From: Bugula neritina
Taxonomy: Eukaryota > Bryozoa > Gymnolaemata > Cheilostomatida > Bugulidae
DNA length: 64,000 nucleotides
Direction of reading: 5' to 3'
NCBI GenBank assembly: GCA_964035545.1
Contig: OZ037765.1
Location: 7,762,698 to 7,826,697 of the forward strand
Below, piece by piece: positions 12,601 through 25,400 of this stretch. The stretch's first letter is position 1. Each line of letters starts with the position of its first letter. Below the pieces are notes generated by a model. The model made no database searches, was not told the DNA's origin, and saw nothing but the letters and a program-made list of their open reading frames with translations. The translations under genes were made by a program, and so were the position numbers.

Positions 12601-13610
12601 TTTGCTTCATGGCCTTTTCAAGGTTTTTTGACAACTTCACTTTCTGCCACAACTTATTTGGAAATGCAGCACGTTCCACTGTTTTCAAGTACAAGTATAT
12701 CACACCTACAATCAGAATACCACGAGGCTGATAGAATGACAGATTTGATTAAACCTAGATCTATTACAAAGCAGGAATAAATATGGGTCCGCATTATAAA
12801 CAGCACAACACCTTTTTCTTCTTTCACTGTCGCATATTGACTGTTTGCCAAAGGACATGCGGCTCTGTTGCAAAGGCCTGATAAGTTATACTCATTTCGA
12901 CAGAACTTCTGAGTATCAGTTCTACAATTCCAATATAGAAACAAACCATGACATGTGACACACACACGCACGCACACACAATTAGACCGCAATATGGATA
13001 TAAATTAAAATGTAATCTTTCCTTTGGTAGGCTGATGTGCACTAAAATATGTAGATTTAATCAATTTGTTGTAATAATGTGTATAGCAAACACGTTTAAA
13101 TAAAATCAATGGCAATAACATTTTTGATTCATTACAGCTAGCATTTGAATGACTATTCTTTCAATTCAGCTATAAGTACATCAAAACACAATTGGCATTT
13201 AAATACTGGCAACACACATGCATGCGCACACACACAGGCCATTTCAGCAAACTAATTGAAAAAAATAATTTTAAAATGTAAAGTATGCCTCCAACTTACT
13301 TGACTTTAAATGAGCAAAAGGAGTTATTTATTATACCCCAAATGACCTGCAAAAAATACAAAATTAAACGTTGTTTAACCAGAGTAATATCAGTATTAGC
13401 ATTGAAAGCTAAGATTTAGAACAATAAGAATAATAATAAGAATAATAACAAAAAACAATTACCATGACTACCCAAGATAAAAGTTTCACAAGTTTACTAT
13501 ATATAGAAATATTTATCATTAAAAATGTTATACTTATTGCCAATATAATTTTTATAAGTAACACTTATGTAACAAAGAAAAAGTTAATAGCATACATCAT
13601 CCTGCTGCAT
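9670..13610 (-). CDS. MAK16: MAK16 60S ribosome biogenesis factor
   Basis: Nucleolar protein needed for early pre-60S assembly. Exons on the minus strand: 13610-13596, 13346-13300, 12921-12812, 12705-12569, about 12445-12362, 12028-11974, 11487-11413, 11148-11017, 10100-10026 and 9828-9670; about 295 residues against 300 in human. Conserved blocks: DDVIW start (MQQDDVIWG), [76 protein letters not shown], then acidic Glu/Asp-rich exons and a basic tail ending [11 protein letters not shown]. The four Cys of the N-terminal part are kept. The first coding exon holds only five codons. The join between 12569 and the next exon is not clean: the best acceptor (start 12445) is out of phase, and one at 12429 is in phase but drops about four conserved residues. 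Confidence 0.93.
12957..12981. repeat. CA-type microsatellite
   Basis: Alternating (CA)n with two CG-containing interruptions (cacgcacgca) in an intron of MAK16. Confidence 0.85.
13211..13237. repeat. CA-type microsatellite
   Basis: Interrupted (CA)n run with an atgcatgcgc core, in an intron of MAK16. Confidence 0.8.
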
Positions 13611-14089
13611 TATGACGCAGACTTCGGCTATTCAAGTGAATCTTTACTTTCCAAGAGCCAGTACTACTAATCAGTGACTGAACTACAAGTACATAAATAA
13701 TACAAAGATATTAGATACAAATGGAAAATTTAAATCAATAAAGATGGATTCAATCTACATTATATATTTCTTTTCTGTTGTAGGTGTTGACTCTGATAGG
13801 TTGTTTTTCAAGCTTTTTTGATTCTTAACTCTTTTATCCCGATCCACCTCTAACTTCTCTTTCGTAGATTTTTAATTTAGGAATAATTCCCTTTATTCTA
13901 CCTCCAAGTTGGGTACCGACAGTAACTCTAGTAATGAGTTTAATCATTTTTCAAACAACTTAGTGAACTTTAGAATTTGCTAACAGTAACTTACGAAATC
14001 TGTTACTCTTAGCCTTAGAGCTAAGACTGATACTCCTACTTCTTACTCTCGGCCCCTTAGCCCTTATTGTAATTTAAATTGGTATTCTA

Positions 14090-14470
14090 TTACTTATACT
14101 ATAGTTATACTTATAGTTATACTAAAAGTAATACTAATACTAATAGTAATAATAGTAATACTAATACTAATAGTAACTCTAATACTAATACTCACTGTAA
14201 TAGTATTACTAATAGTAATACACTAATACTAATAGTAATTAATTATTTAATATTCAATAAGTGAATATTTATATTCACATTGATTAATATTTATATAAAT
14301 ATTAGCCAACTCACTCTCAGTATGACTATGAGATTGAGTACGGGTATGAGTATCAGTATGAGTGTGACTATCACTATGAGTATGAGTATCAGTATGACAA
14401 TCAGTATGATACCGATACGTCTGAGTATGACTGTGAGTATGATAATGATAAATCATAATGATGATCAATA
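14090..14470. repeat. cryptic A-N-T triplet repeat tract
   Basis: Two adjoining blocks. At 14090-14245 the triplets AAT, ACT, AGT and TAT alternate (ctaatactaatagtaat). At 14320-14470 the pattern shifts to ATG-AGT-ATG-ACT words (gagtatgagtatcagtatg). Open frames here encode only Asn/Ser/Thr or Met/Ser/Ile strings and are not genes. Confidence 0.8.
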
Positions 14471-15199
14471 ATGATAATTATAAACTATTTAAATTGATTT
14501 TTAATTTTGCATTATTATCAATATTATAATTAAATTTGTTATTTGAAAATTTCGTAGTGTATAAGTTTAAGGTCTACTTAAGAAATTAAACTTAAACTCC
14601 GTAAAATTCAATATGAATGTTTTTTAACTTGTACGTGTTAGCGTAACTGTGCGTAGACTAGGGTGCGTGTTGTTCACGCTGACTTCACATAAGTGAGCGA
14701 AGAAAATATTGTAAAAGTTGAATCGTTGTTTATTCTTAAAAAATAACCGTCACTGAATCGTTCGTACACAACTAGCTGTCGCTTAGTTCTTCTTCACTCT
14801 TGCATAACCTTTGTAAATAGTTTTCTTTTTATTAAATTATATTTTTCGTAGTTAAAATTTAACAGTAATAAGTTTAATAAATTGTTAAACCAAAAAATTG
14901 TGAAAACTGTCGAGTGTCTTGAGCTTTCAATAAAAAAGTATAGCATTTTTTACGATAGTGATGCGCTACTAATGGTCAGCGTTGCTCAACCGGTATAGCG
15001 AGTCTATTTTTACTGTAGTCAGCCTAAAACATGGTTATCGCGTTTTGGTTATACGATTAAAAATAAAACACGTGTTGTGAAATTAAAAGTAAAACTAAAC
15101 ATCAACATGTATTACTATTACTGCTTTCACTTTCAGTTGTTGTATACTGTTGCATGTGTACCTGGTTGAAAAACTGAAACATACAGTTGAAATTTATAA

Positions 15200-15880
15200 T
15201 AGCTGTTTGCCTTGAACTTGAAGTAAAGTTATCAGATTGAGATTAGCCTTGGGCTTGGCCTTAGACTTTAGAGTCGTATTTAATTTAGGATTTACTTTTA
15301 CTTTTAGTATTTACTATTTAGTTTTATTAAATTTAATTTTATTTGAATTTAAAATAAATTTTTATTTTCATTTTGACTTTTACCTTGTAGTTAGCGTTGC
15401 AGTTGCTGCCCTTGCACTACTTCAACTTGCAGTTGCACTTGCTTCTTCAATTTGAATTTCAGCCGTTGGGCTGAGACTGAGGCTTTTGCTTTCAGTTTTA
15501 GTTTAGGATTCAGATTTTTAGTTCTGGAAATACTTGTAGTTGTACTCAAAAGTCACATAGCAAACTCAAATTAAAATACTCAGATACGTTAGTTGTAATA
15601 CAGATTCAGATTGAGATACGATAGTTGTAATACTTTAAGTTTATAGTTTACACTAATACTTAGAGCTAGTCTTGCTTTTACTCAGTTAAACTTGAAGTTA
15701 ATGTTATCACTTGAAGTCAATGACTCATCTTATGACTGTCTTATAGTTATACTTATACTTATAGTTATAGAAACAGGTCTAATAGTAATAGTAGTACTAA
15801 TAGTAATAGACTCATCGTTAAAGTTATCGTAATGTTATAGTGATGGTCACTATGAGTATGACTATAGTGAAGTTATACTT
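15200..15880. repeat. cryptic hexamer and A-N-T repeat region
   Basis: From 15200 to 15560 a loose six-base rhythm is visible (ttgggcttggccttag, ttttacttttag, gcagttgcacttgc). From 15740 to 15860 it becomes A-N-T sequence (ttatacttatagttat, taatagtaatag). It lies upstream of PES1. Confidence 0.6.
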
Positions 15881-16415
15881 GGACTGGTTAATTAAAATTG
15901 ATTACAAATTGTTGCCATTGTCAGCAAATAGTTAATTAATGAAAATCAAGATTTAAAGTTTTAGTTAAGATATGCAAAGTAAAATTAAATATGTTCAGTT
16001 TTTAAAAATTGTCTGTACTTGGTCTTATACTAGCAAGTCTTTATCAACTGCATAGGAGCAGTAGTGGAGAAATTGAGAAAGCCTAAGTTCTTTTAAGCCT
16101 AATTTTTTTTTATTAAATTTTGGTTTGGGCGTAGGTCAAAATTCTTGCGATAACATCTGTATACTCATAATGAGTGACAATTCTCTTTCTAATAGAAATA
16201 TATAGTAATAGTATTGTTACTGTTTTAAGCTTTAGTATTAAATGTAAAAAAAACCATTAGGGCTGTAATATTTTTTAATCTAAGAATTCAATTTCATTTA
16301 TAATTTTTATGTTTTTCTTTGTTTACAGCTTGAACACAAGTTTCAAAAACTAAAAGAGTTCAACAGACCTGTTTACACAAACTTATTATTCCTATAAGTT
16401 CTGGTTTTCTGCAGG

Positions 16416-19400
16416 ATGGGCAGAATCAAGAGAAAAGTCAGTGTCATTGTCATTATGTTTTGAAAATTGTTAAAAAAAAACGTGTAAATGATTATGGTCT
16501 GCCCTATGATGCCTAATGGTAATGAAAATTAGGAAGGTGTTTTAATGTGTAAAGGGAACTACATTGTTTTGATCGTTAATTTTCAATGTGTCCATATTTG
16601 CTCGCTCTTTTTTCTTGCATGTTCAATGCTCCTTTCATTTTATGGGATTTATGTCTTATGATCTTAACTATCATTGATCATTTCCTCCATTATTTTAAGA
16701 TGCATTTAGTATGTTATATGGGTAAATATCTAAATTTGTACAATATTTTTTGGCATATATTTACACTTCAAGATGTTTATATTATAAATTGAAACTGTAA
16801 AGTGTAAACCTATAAGCCAAGCAAAAGTCATACTCATATCTGCATCCAAAGCGCTTATAGCTTACGGTATTGTCACCTCTGCCCAGTTTCAATGAGATTT
16901 GCACCTATAATGTTAGTGAAATTTGGTATCATTTGATTATTTAGTCAGTTGATTCAACTGACTTCAAGGTTATTAAATTATACAAGAACTTATTTAGCTT
17001 GTTTGAAAAAAGATGGAGTAATCAGGGATGTTCTTGCAGTTGTTAGTGGTAATAAATTTGTAGAGAAAAGGAACACATTTTTGTAGTAAACTTGTTGGCT
17101 AATGAAATTTGTGCTGGAAGTATTCTTGGTTGTTATTTTTATTACTTATATTTTGGGACAGGCAGATGATATTTGTAGACTAAGTAAAAACAATTTTAGT
17201 AATAAGTAAGGAAATGGGGAAAGTTGTAAATGAACAAATTGGTAATAATGGTCTAATCATAACAGCATAAAGTGATTTCAAAAAATGTGTTGATGGAATG
17301 TAATAGCATGATAGTGATAATTCGGATATGATGATAAAATTCAATAATTAATAATGCTGTTGTACTAACTTAAGTAAATAATGAAAGAAGCAGTCTTTAG
17401 TTTGGAAGGCTTGCTTTGCTACATAACTGCTTCAAGTCCAATAAAATTTATATGTAACTTAAGAAATTACTTCTGCACTCCTTTGAAACAGCTAAACTAT
17501 ACTTCTTACACAGTTAAGGCAAAAATGTAGTATAAAGTTTACAAAGAGGTTTTGAGGATTAAACATGGGTTTTTAGTGAATAATAATAGTAATAGAACTG
17601 TTATAATTTTGGGTGTGTTATCTCCACCTCTTTACCACCAATTTAGTAAAACAATAATATAAATTGTTAATTTCTTATTTCATGTTGTTTCTGTTACAGT
17701 ATGAAGCTGGTGCAGCCACAGCTTACGTTTCCAGAAAGCGTGCATTGAAAAAGCTGCAGCTATCACTTGCTGATTTCAGGTTTGTAATATTCTGATAGCT
17801 TATTCTGGACCAGTTGTCAATGAATTGTTTATTTTAGGACAAAAGTTTTTAGTCAAAAGTACCAATAAAAATTTATATTTTCCCATACTAGCTTTGCAAT
17901 CGAATGGTTAATCAATATCCAGCAGCACCATATAAATATTTGGAAATGTATTACAATATGCAATAAATAAAAAATAATTGAACTTTGACCTTTGTTTTAC
18001 TATATGAAGATTTTTAGTTTGCTGTATAGTCTTGTATTGATTCTACATGAATACAAACAACTTTACGATCTTGACTGTTACTTGAGTTGCACAAGTTTTC
18101 TTGAAACTTCTAAGAATTATCAGTATCTTTTTGTTAAGAATTACTGTTGAGAGTTTATTTAGTTATGATGACAATAAAATGAGTTCCATGTACAACTTCT
18201 TATAGATTGAAATTTAGGGAGTTATTTGTTATTTTAAAAGAATATAACTCTGTATCTCAGAAGACAAACCAACAAAACGAATTGCAATTGTGTGTTTCAG
18301 ACGTCTTTGCATTCTGAAAGGAATTTATCCCCATGAGCCAAAACACAGAAAGAAAGTAGAAAAGGGCAGTACAGCAATAAAGACATACTACTTTCGGAAA
18401 GACATACAATTTTTATTGCATGAACCCATCATCAATAAGTTCAGAAACTTTAAAGTAAGCAAACATTATAACCAATAACTTCAAGTTTATATTCAATAAG
18501 CAATTTCTTGAGTAAAAACCTTGGACGCTTGAAGCTTCACGAATTCTGTTTAAACCAGCTTTAAGGGTGAGAAAATGAGCTGGTAAGACTTGTGTAGATT
18601 TTAAACCTATTGGCCAATCACTCCCATTATGTTGTTACATACTCACTACTGGCATTTAGTATTTAAATATTGCTGTTTCATGATGGTGTTTGTTTTATAA
18701 TAAAAATATTTTTCATTTAGATGTAGTTTCAATTTTTTTAAATTGAAATTTTGTTCTAAAATTTAGAATATTAAAATTTAAGCCAATATGTTTTTTGTAA
18801 CATTTTTAGTTGTATTATTAGCTTCAATTCTGGTTTTTCTAAATGTCTCATATTAACCTCTTGGGAATGTCTAGGTCTACACAAGAAAGCTGAAAAAGGC
18901 AATAGATAAAGGAGAAGATGGACAAGCCAAGAGATTACGGCAAAATAAACCTAAATACAAACTTGATCATATTGTAAAAGAAAGGTATATTATTTATAAC
19001 TAAGATTCAATAGCTTTGGGAATTACTTTCGCTTTATATTACATTATGTGGTTAGACAACTCCATATGATTATCTTGGTATGTCAAGGGATTACAGCAGT
19101 GCATGTTATAATGTATTTATGCTGTGTCAATGTGATTATTCATATTTTCGGAATGGCGGACATGCATTTATTTTCTTCATGTCTTCAGATACCCGAGTTT
19201 TGTTGATGCTGTGCGAGATTTGGATGACTGCCTCTGTTTGGTCTTCCTATTCGCCACCTTGCCTCGGCAGCAGTCTGCTAAATTTCAAACTATTCAAAAA
19301 TGTCGAAGACTTTCAGGTGATTTTGATAAGAAGATCGCAATCATTCATTTGTGGTGTTTCATCTATAAAACCTTACGGTGTTTGTGTGTATAGTCATGTG

Positions 19401-22400
19401 TGAGGTTTCTGGTTTATTGATATATTGAAGAAATGCTATAACTTGATTTAGTAATCAACTCACTTGGTACTTTTTAATACATTCACTGCCAATAATTATT
19501 ATTTCCTGTTGATAAACTGTCACATATCATTATTCTCATTAAATGTAGCCTTGTGGCCAGATTATCTCCCAGTTTCCTTCTTAATTTCCTCATTTTATTA
19601 TTTTCTAGTGGAATTCTTGCATTACTTGATTGCTGCAAAAGCCCTTCGAAAAGTAAGTCTGCAAAAATCAGTGTAATCAATCATAGTGTTATGCAGTTGC
19701 GCCTCATAATTTAAGCTCATACATAGAGATACACAGTTACTTGTTTTGCAAACTAATGGTGAATATGTATCTCAAATCTGACTGCATCATGATCCTGTTT
19801 GTTAAATCGATTCCGCTTGTTGTGCAATTTATTATAATATTCCTAATTATCTACTCTTCTCATTGATCATAGCTGCAAACTTGTTTATTCAAATAGAACA
19901 ACTTCGCTAAGGCTCTTGCTTGCAATTTAACAAAATGTGTTTTATTTAAAATATTCCATTTGTGTTGTAGGTGTTTGTGTCAATCAAAGGCATTTATTAC
20001 CAAGCAGAAATCATGGGTCAGACTGTAACATGGGTTGTTCCCCATGCTAGAGGATTTCAGGTATTATGCTATTGTTTTTGCTAGTTCAGACTGATATATG
20101 GTGAGCTGTTAGTTGTTTCAGTGGCTGATGGTGCTAGCTTATTATGCCTAGTGCCCCGTCTTTAAATTTGTCTTTGACGTACAGTAAGGACTTTCGTTGT
20201 TAAAGGATAGAAAATGGCTGCTTGTTATTGTGAACATGACACGATATTTCACAATTCAAGCACATCGTGTTATCTAATGTTGCAACTGAGTGGTGCTGTT
20301 TTGGTTTTCATTACCAACTAATCATGTCGTATTATCAGCATTCCCTAATGGAAGTGTTATCACTCGATGTCTGTCACCTTTCTTCCATGTATATCCTGTC
20401 TATGTGTCTGAGGATTATATTTCCTTTCGGTTTTCTCACCGCTATGCTAAATATTTTCACTTTTTTTCAACGGATGTTATTGCACTTTCTCTTATAAGGA
20501 TTGTAATAAGGATGTGTGTTGACTTCCTACTTCTTCATTGGTTTTTAATAATTTAATAATAGTTTGTTCGTTCATAAGTTAATTTTTTATGTGAATAAGA
20601 AAACATTTATATAATATGCATCACTACATTCGATACCTAACTCAAGATGTTGCTAGTATTTCATTGTAATATTATGACAGATGTTATTACACAATATTTT
20701 TTTTTTGTGCTTAGCTAATGAAACATTTTGAAATTTCTTCCTGCATTACTATGTTCTGGTTTGGTTTTTTTAAATCTAGTGATTTTCTTTCATAAATATT
20801 GCTGCTATTAATTGAGATGAAGTTTAATTTATTGAATGCTGGAATTACTCACCACATAATGTGTTTGTTTTGTAGAAACCTACTGATGTCGATTTCAAAG
20901 TCATGTCGATATTCATAGAGTTCTATCTCTCTATGCTTGGCTTTATCAACTACAGACTGTACAGTAGTCTGAACATCAGTTATCCCCCTCAACTTGAGTT
21001 GCCAACAGACAAGCACAACTCTTTAAGAGATATGTCTGCGGAAGAAAGAATAGAGGAGGTATTTCTGTTACATCGACTATTCCTCACTATCTAGCATTAT
21101 TGACTCAATATTAAACAGTTGGTTTAATAACTTGAATGACTAATAACGCATTTACTGAATAATTTATTCATTGATCATGTGATTGTTGGCACTGATTTTA
21201 CATAAAATTAATGTTGGCGTGATGTTGGCTCACTATCATGATACGTGAGTGAAATCACAGCGTTGCTTGTAGCTTATTTGGCTAATTCTGTCTGAAATTT
21301 AAAAAATAGTTTTATTATGCAAATGTTGCTATAAATTTATATGCTTCATTGCTGTTTAACCTCATCCTATTTTACATTACCATTATTAATTTTATTAAAT
21401 GTTGGTCTGTCGTAATTATATAAATGTATGTATACATTTGTAATGTTTGTACATGGATATATTGTATATATGTACATAAAGTTCTGTAAACAATTTACAT
21501 GACATTTTACACGCTCATTTATCTGGCTATCCTGTGGTAAAAGAAGTTGGCAGGTGTCTGCTATATTTAGAAAGTATTTCTAATGTTTTTTGTTTTAGAT
21601 GTTGGCTGCCATGACACAGTCCTTAGTGCCAGGTCTAAAGTCCATCGATCAAGCGGAGGTTGATGAATTCCCCGCCACTGGGGTAATTATGCACCCATAA
21701 ATTATATGCTCAGCTAGAATTATGATCATAAAATCATTACTTCTGATTAGGAATATCATTTTGTTAGGCCTATTTCACTTGCCTGGAAGACTTAAGATGA
21801 TTAAAATTACCTAGGCTGTAAAATATTAGACTTAACTTGAGTTATTTTTGTATTTCGTGTTTATTTTGACCCTCCAGGATGAAGAGTCAGGGATAAGTGA
21901 GGAGATCAGAAAGGAACAGCAAAGTAGAAGTCGTCTGCTGAAGTTGTTTTGCAATACGAAGTTTTTCCTCGGGAGAGAAACACCCAGGGAGTCGTTGACT
22001 TTCATTTTAAGGTACAGAAAGTCAAATATCAATGATCAGTGTTTTCCAAAGTTACTTCATATACTCAACAAATCTAATTAAAAGTGTTGTTTTGTGGAAA
22101 AAAAGATTTTTTGCCAATTATAGATTGAACAGATGTATAAACCCTACTTGATTGTGTAAATAATTGATTCGATTTATTAGAAATTTTGGAGCGAAAGTTT
22201 CCTGGGACCCGTCAGTTTCTGCCGGAGCAACTTATCTGGAGAATGACGAGACCATAACTCATCAAATAGTGGACAGAAATCAGCCACCGGCAAAGAAGTA
22301 TATGAACCGTTACTATGTGCAGCCCCAGTGGGTACGTGTCCAGAAGTTGTAAACATCTTCAATAAATTTCAACTAGTGGCTTATTCGCTGCGTTTCCATT

Positions 22401-25400
22401 GCTTCGTAAGGGTGCTCCTACGGATGGATTTGTGTTTTCGGTTGTGGTTTCCTTCGATGTAACTGTTTCCAAACTCGAATGAAGAATCCAAATTCGAAGC
22501 TATGGAAACTCAGTGATTGTAACATGGAGAGCAGTAGAAGAGGCATCATAATTTGTATTTCACGTGTTCTAGTAGATTTGTAAGCAAGTTGCTATTTATT
22601 AGCTAAGTGTACCATTTTTATCCTTTTTAGTGGTGTACCTGGTAATCCCGGGTAACCAGGAATAATGCTTACCTCTGAAGCGTTGGTCTGGCAAAGCAGA
22701 CTATGAGTATTCATTCCATGCTGCTATGGGATACATCACTGTAAATAGTCTGAAGCATATGTTTGTAATAAACTAGTGGGGAAAGTATAACATTTTTGTT
22801 ATGACATGTGTGAATGTATCTCATTCTACATACAGGTTTATGATTGTGTGAATGCAAGAAACTTACTTGACGTCAAGGACTATTTAGTAGGGGTGGTTCT
22901 GCCACCCCACCTTTCTCCATTCATAGAAGAGGGTGAAGATGACTATGTGCCACCAGAAAGAGTGCAGCTTTTGAATAGAGCTGAAGACGAAGGTATGCTG
23001 CCTGTAGTTCCGGGTTCAATGTGTAATGTCCAGGGTCTAGAATGCAATACATGCTATTAAATATGTATTGTAGAATTTCGAATAGAATTTGCATAGCAGC
23101 AGCTATCAATTAAGTTGCTGATTCTTCAAAGTAAAAAATCTAAATCTGTTGATAGTGTGATAGTGCTGCATACGTCAGGTGTTACTGAACCCTGGTGCAC
23201 CAAGTATCTGCTGCATGTTATAAAATCTGCTTAACTTCACGTGTTACATTGCCTCATGCCTGCCTGCCAAGCACAATAATTTGATGTGCTAGTAAACTGT
23301 AGCTGAATGAAGCACACCAACTGTGTCCAAACTCAAGGTTTTGTCACTCAGTATGAGTATGTGTGTGCTTGCCATCATCACTGGGAGGCAAATCATCACC
23401 ACTAATCTGTAGCTTGTAATATGCAGGGTCGTCCACCATTTTGCACTGCTGTTGCTCAATATGCAAGCTGCAAATCTTGTTTTGACTCATAAACCGTTAT
23501 ATCCTAACATGTTTCCTGCCTGCAATGTAGAGATTAGTCTGTTATAATCTCATGCTGGTTGGTATTAGGAAAGTTCACTAGGAAATGGCTTCATTAGCCT
23601 GCGCTTGTAGAATATAGTACATGTTGACTAGTATATTCTTATTAATTTAATCAGCATATTTGTAACACAAATGTTGGTGATAAAGTTTTTGTTTAGGAAT
23701 TTGATTGCTTAAGTCAATATTTCAAAACTTTTTTGTTTCAATATTTACTATTTAGTAGCTCTACTTGCATATTATTGCACCTGTTGTAATGTGGTTATCT
23801 GTTGTTTACTCAGTTACATACATGTGACCTATTTGTTCAATAACTCAATAATAAAGGAGGTATAACGCCTGATTAGTCATTGCCCAACGCAGGAATGGTG
23901 TTTATTTTATGATACTGCCCACAATAAAAGTATTTGCTTTTAATTTGTTATTGTACTCTTTAAATTAGTTGATGTTATGGGGTGTTGAATGTAAAAGTAA
24001 GGTATTAATTTGTCAAGTGAATCAAAAGACTTGAAATTCTAATTATCTTTCAAAAATATTTTTAAAATTTATATATTTTTCAGCTATATAATATTTGGAA
24101 CTACTGGAGCAATAAAATATAAAAGAGTGATAGTCATGGGTTCATATCTATATATACTCGTATAAACCTACATTAGTATTGCCATTTTGTTATAAAAGTA
24201 TACCATTTTATTGCCATATTAAGTTTGAGTAGCACTAGTGTAAATATATCAGAAACTGTCCTGTCTTATTGTTGCTATGACTTACTGCTATGTACTTACT
24301 ATATTTTGTTCTCATTTATTCAGAGGTGGAGATGGAAGAAGAGATACAAAGTGATGAAGATGGAATTGAAGATGGTGAAGAGTTGCAAAATTCTTCAGGT
24401 ATTCTTTACTAAAGTTTGAGTAAAGTTAACATTATTGAAGCATTTGCATGGTATTCACACAAATTCTGTGGCTTAATGAATCAGTTTTTAGTACTAATAC
24501 TTGCTTTCTGTTAAACACCAACATATGTTGCTATAGCAAATAAAATGGCAGGTTAGTAGGGCTGTTACAATATTGAGTAAATTTTTAAATTATAATATGA
24601 GCAGTTTATTTTTGTCTACTACAATATTTTTTCTACTACGGCATTAAGGTGTGCCTTGGCATTGTCTAGCAGCTTCCGTAGCTTTAAAAATCCAAAATAG
24701 CGAAAATCCATTAAACTTGTGCATGTTTTTGTCGCATCTAATCCCTTTATATAATGTTTGACATCATTAAAACTCCTCAACCAAATTATTTTTGAGTGTC
24801 AAGTTCAATTTTAGGAAAACTAAGTCACAATCAATTTACTTTTCCATTTAAGGATTTCTTACAAGGCCTCATCCATCATTCTCAAGGCATGTTTTGTTCC
24901 ACATCATCACACACAGTAATTAAACCTAAGAACAATCTAGAATTGATCAAGACTTAGTGTTGTATAAGGGTTCACTGCTCAGTGAATAATATTCTACATA
25001 ATATCACGTTTAACTAGGTTGTTTACTTTCAAACCTCCAACCATATAAGCTTTAATGTGTAAAGTGACTTCCACTAAGAAGCTGTTATACCTGCCTGAGT
25101 AAAGATAAGAGAATTATGCAGTGATATATGCACAACTGTGCAACAGTCAACATAGTTAACCCATGCATGACACTAACAGCCTGCACTGCATCAGTCGACT
25201 TGTTATTGCAAGCCATTATCTCAAATATAATTTGACCTTTTGTCAACATGTTTATGGGGAGTTGTGTACATAATGAACTCTTTCATCCAGGTATTCCCTA
25301 AGTAAGCCCAGCTCACCAAGACTTATCTGAAGCTTTTTTATAAAAACAACTCGGCTAATGAATAGGGGCCAACACCATAATTGATTACTTATGAAGGTCA

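Larger units (their letters stand above)
13611..16415. other. divergent intergenic region between MAK16 and PES1
   Basis: No coding sequence is recognised. This 2.8-kb stretch separates the start codons of two divergently transcribed 60S-assembly genes and must hold both promoters. Much of it is cryptic simple sequence (14090-14470, 15200-15880). Good splice acceptors before the PES1 ATG (ttttctgcag ending at 16414, and tttacag ending at 16329) suggest a 5'-UTR intron. Confidence 0.6.

Noticed and set aside
14079-14264. Asn/Ser/Thr-rich open frame, and a His/Thr-rich frame on the other strand at 14247-14468
   Set aside because: Both are translations of simple sequence.
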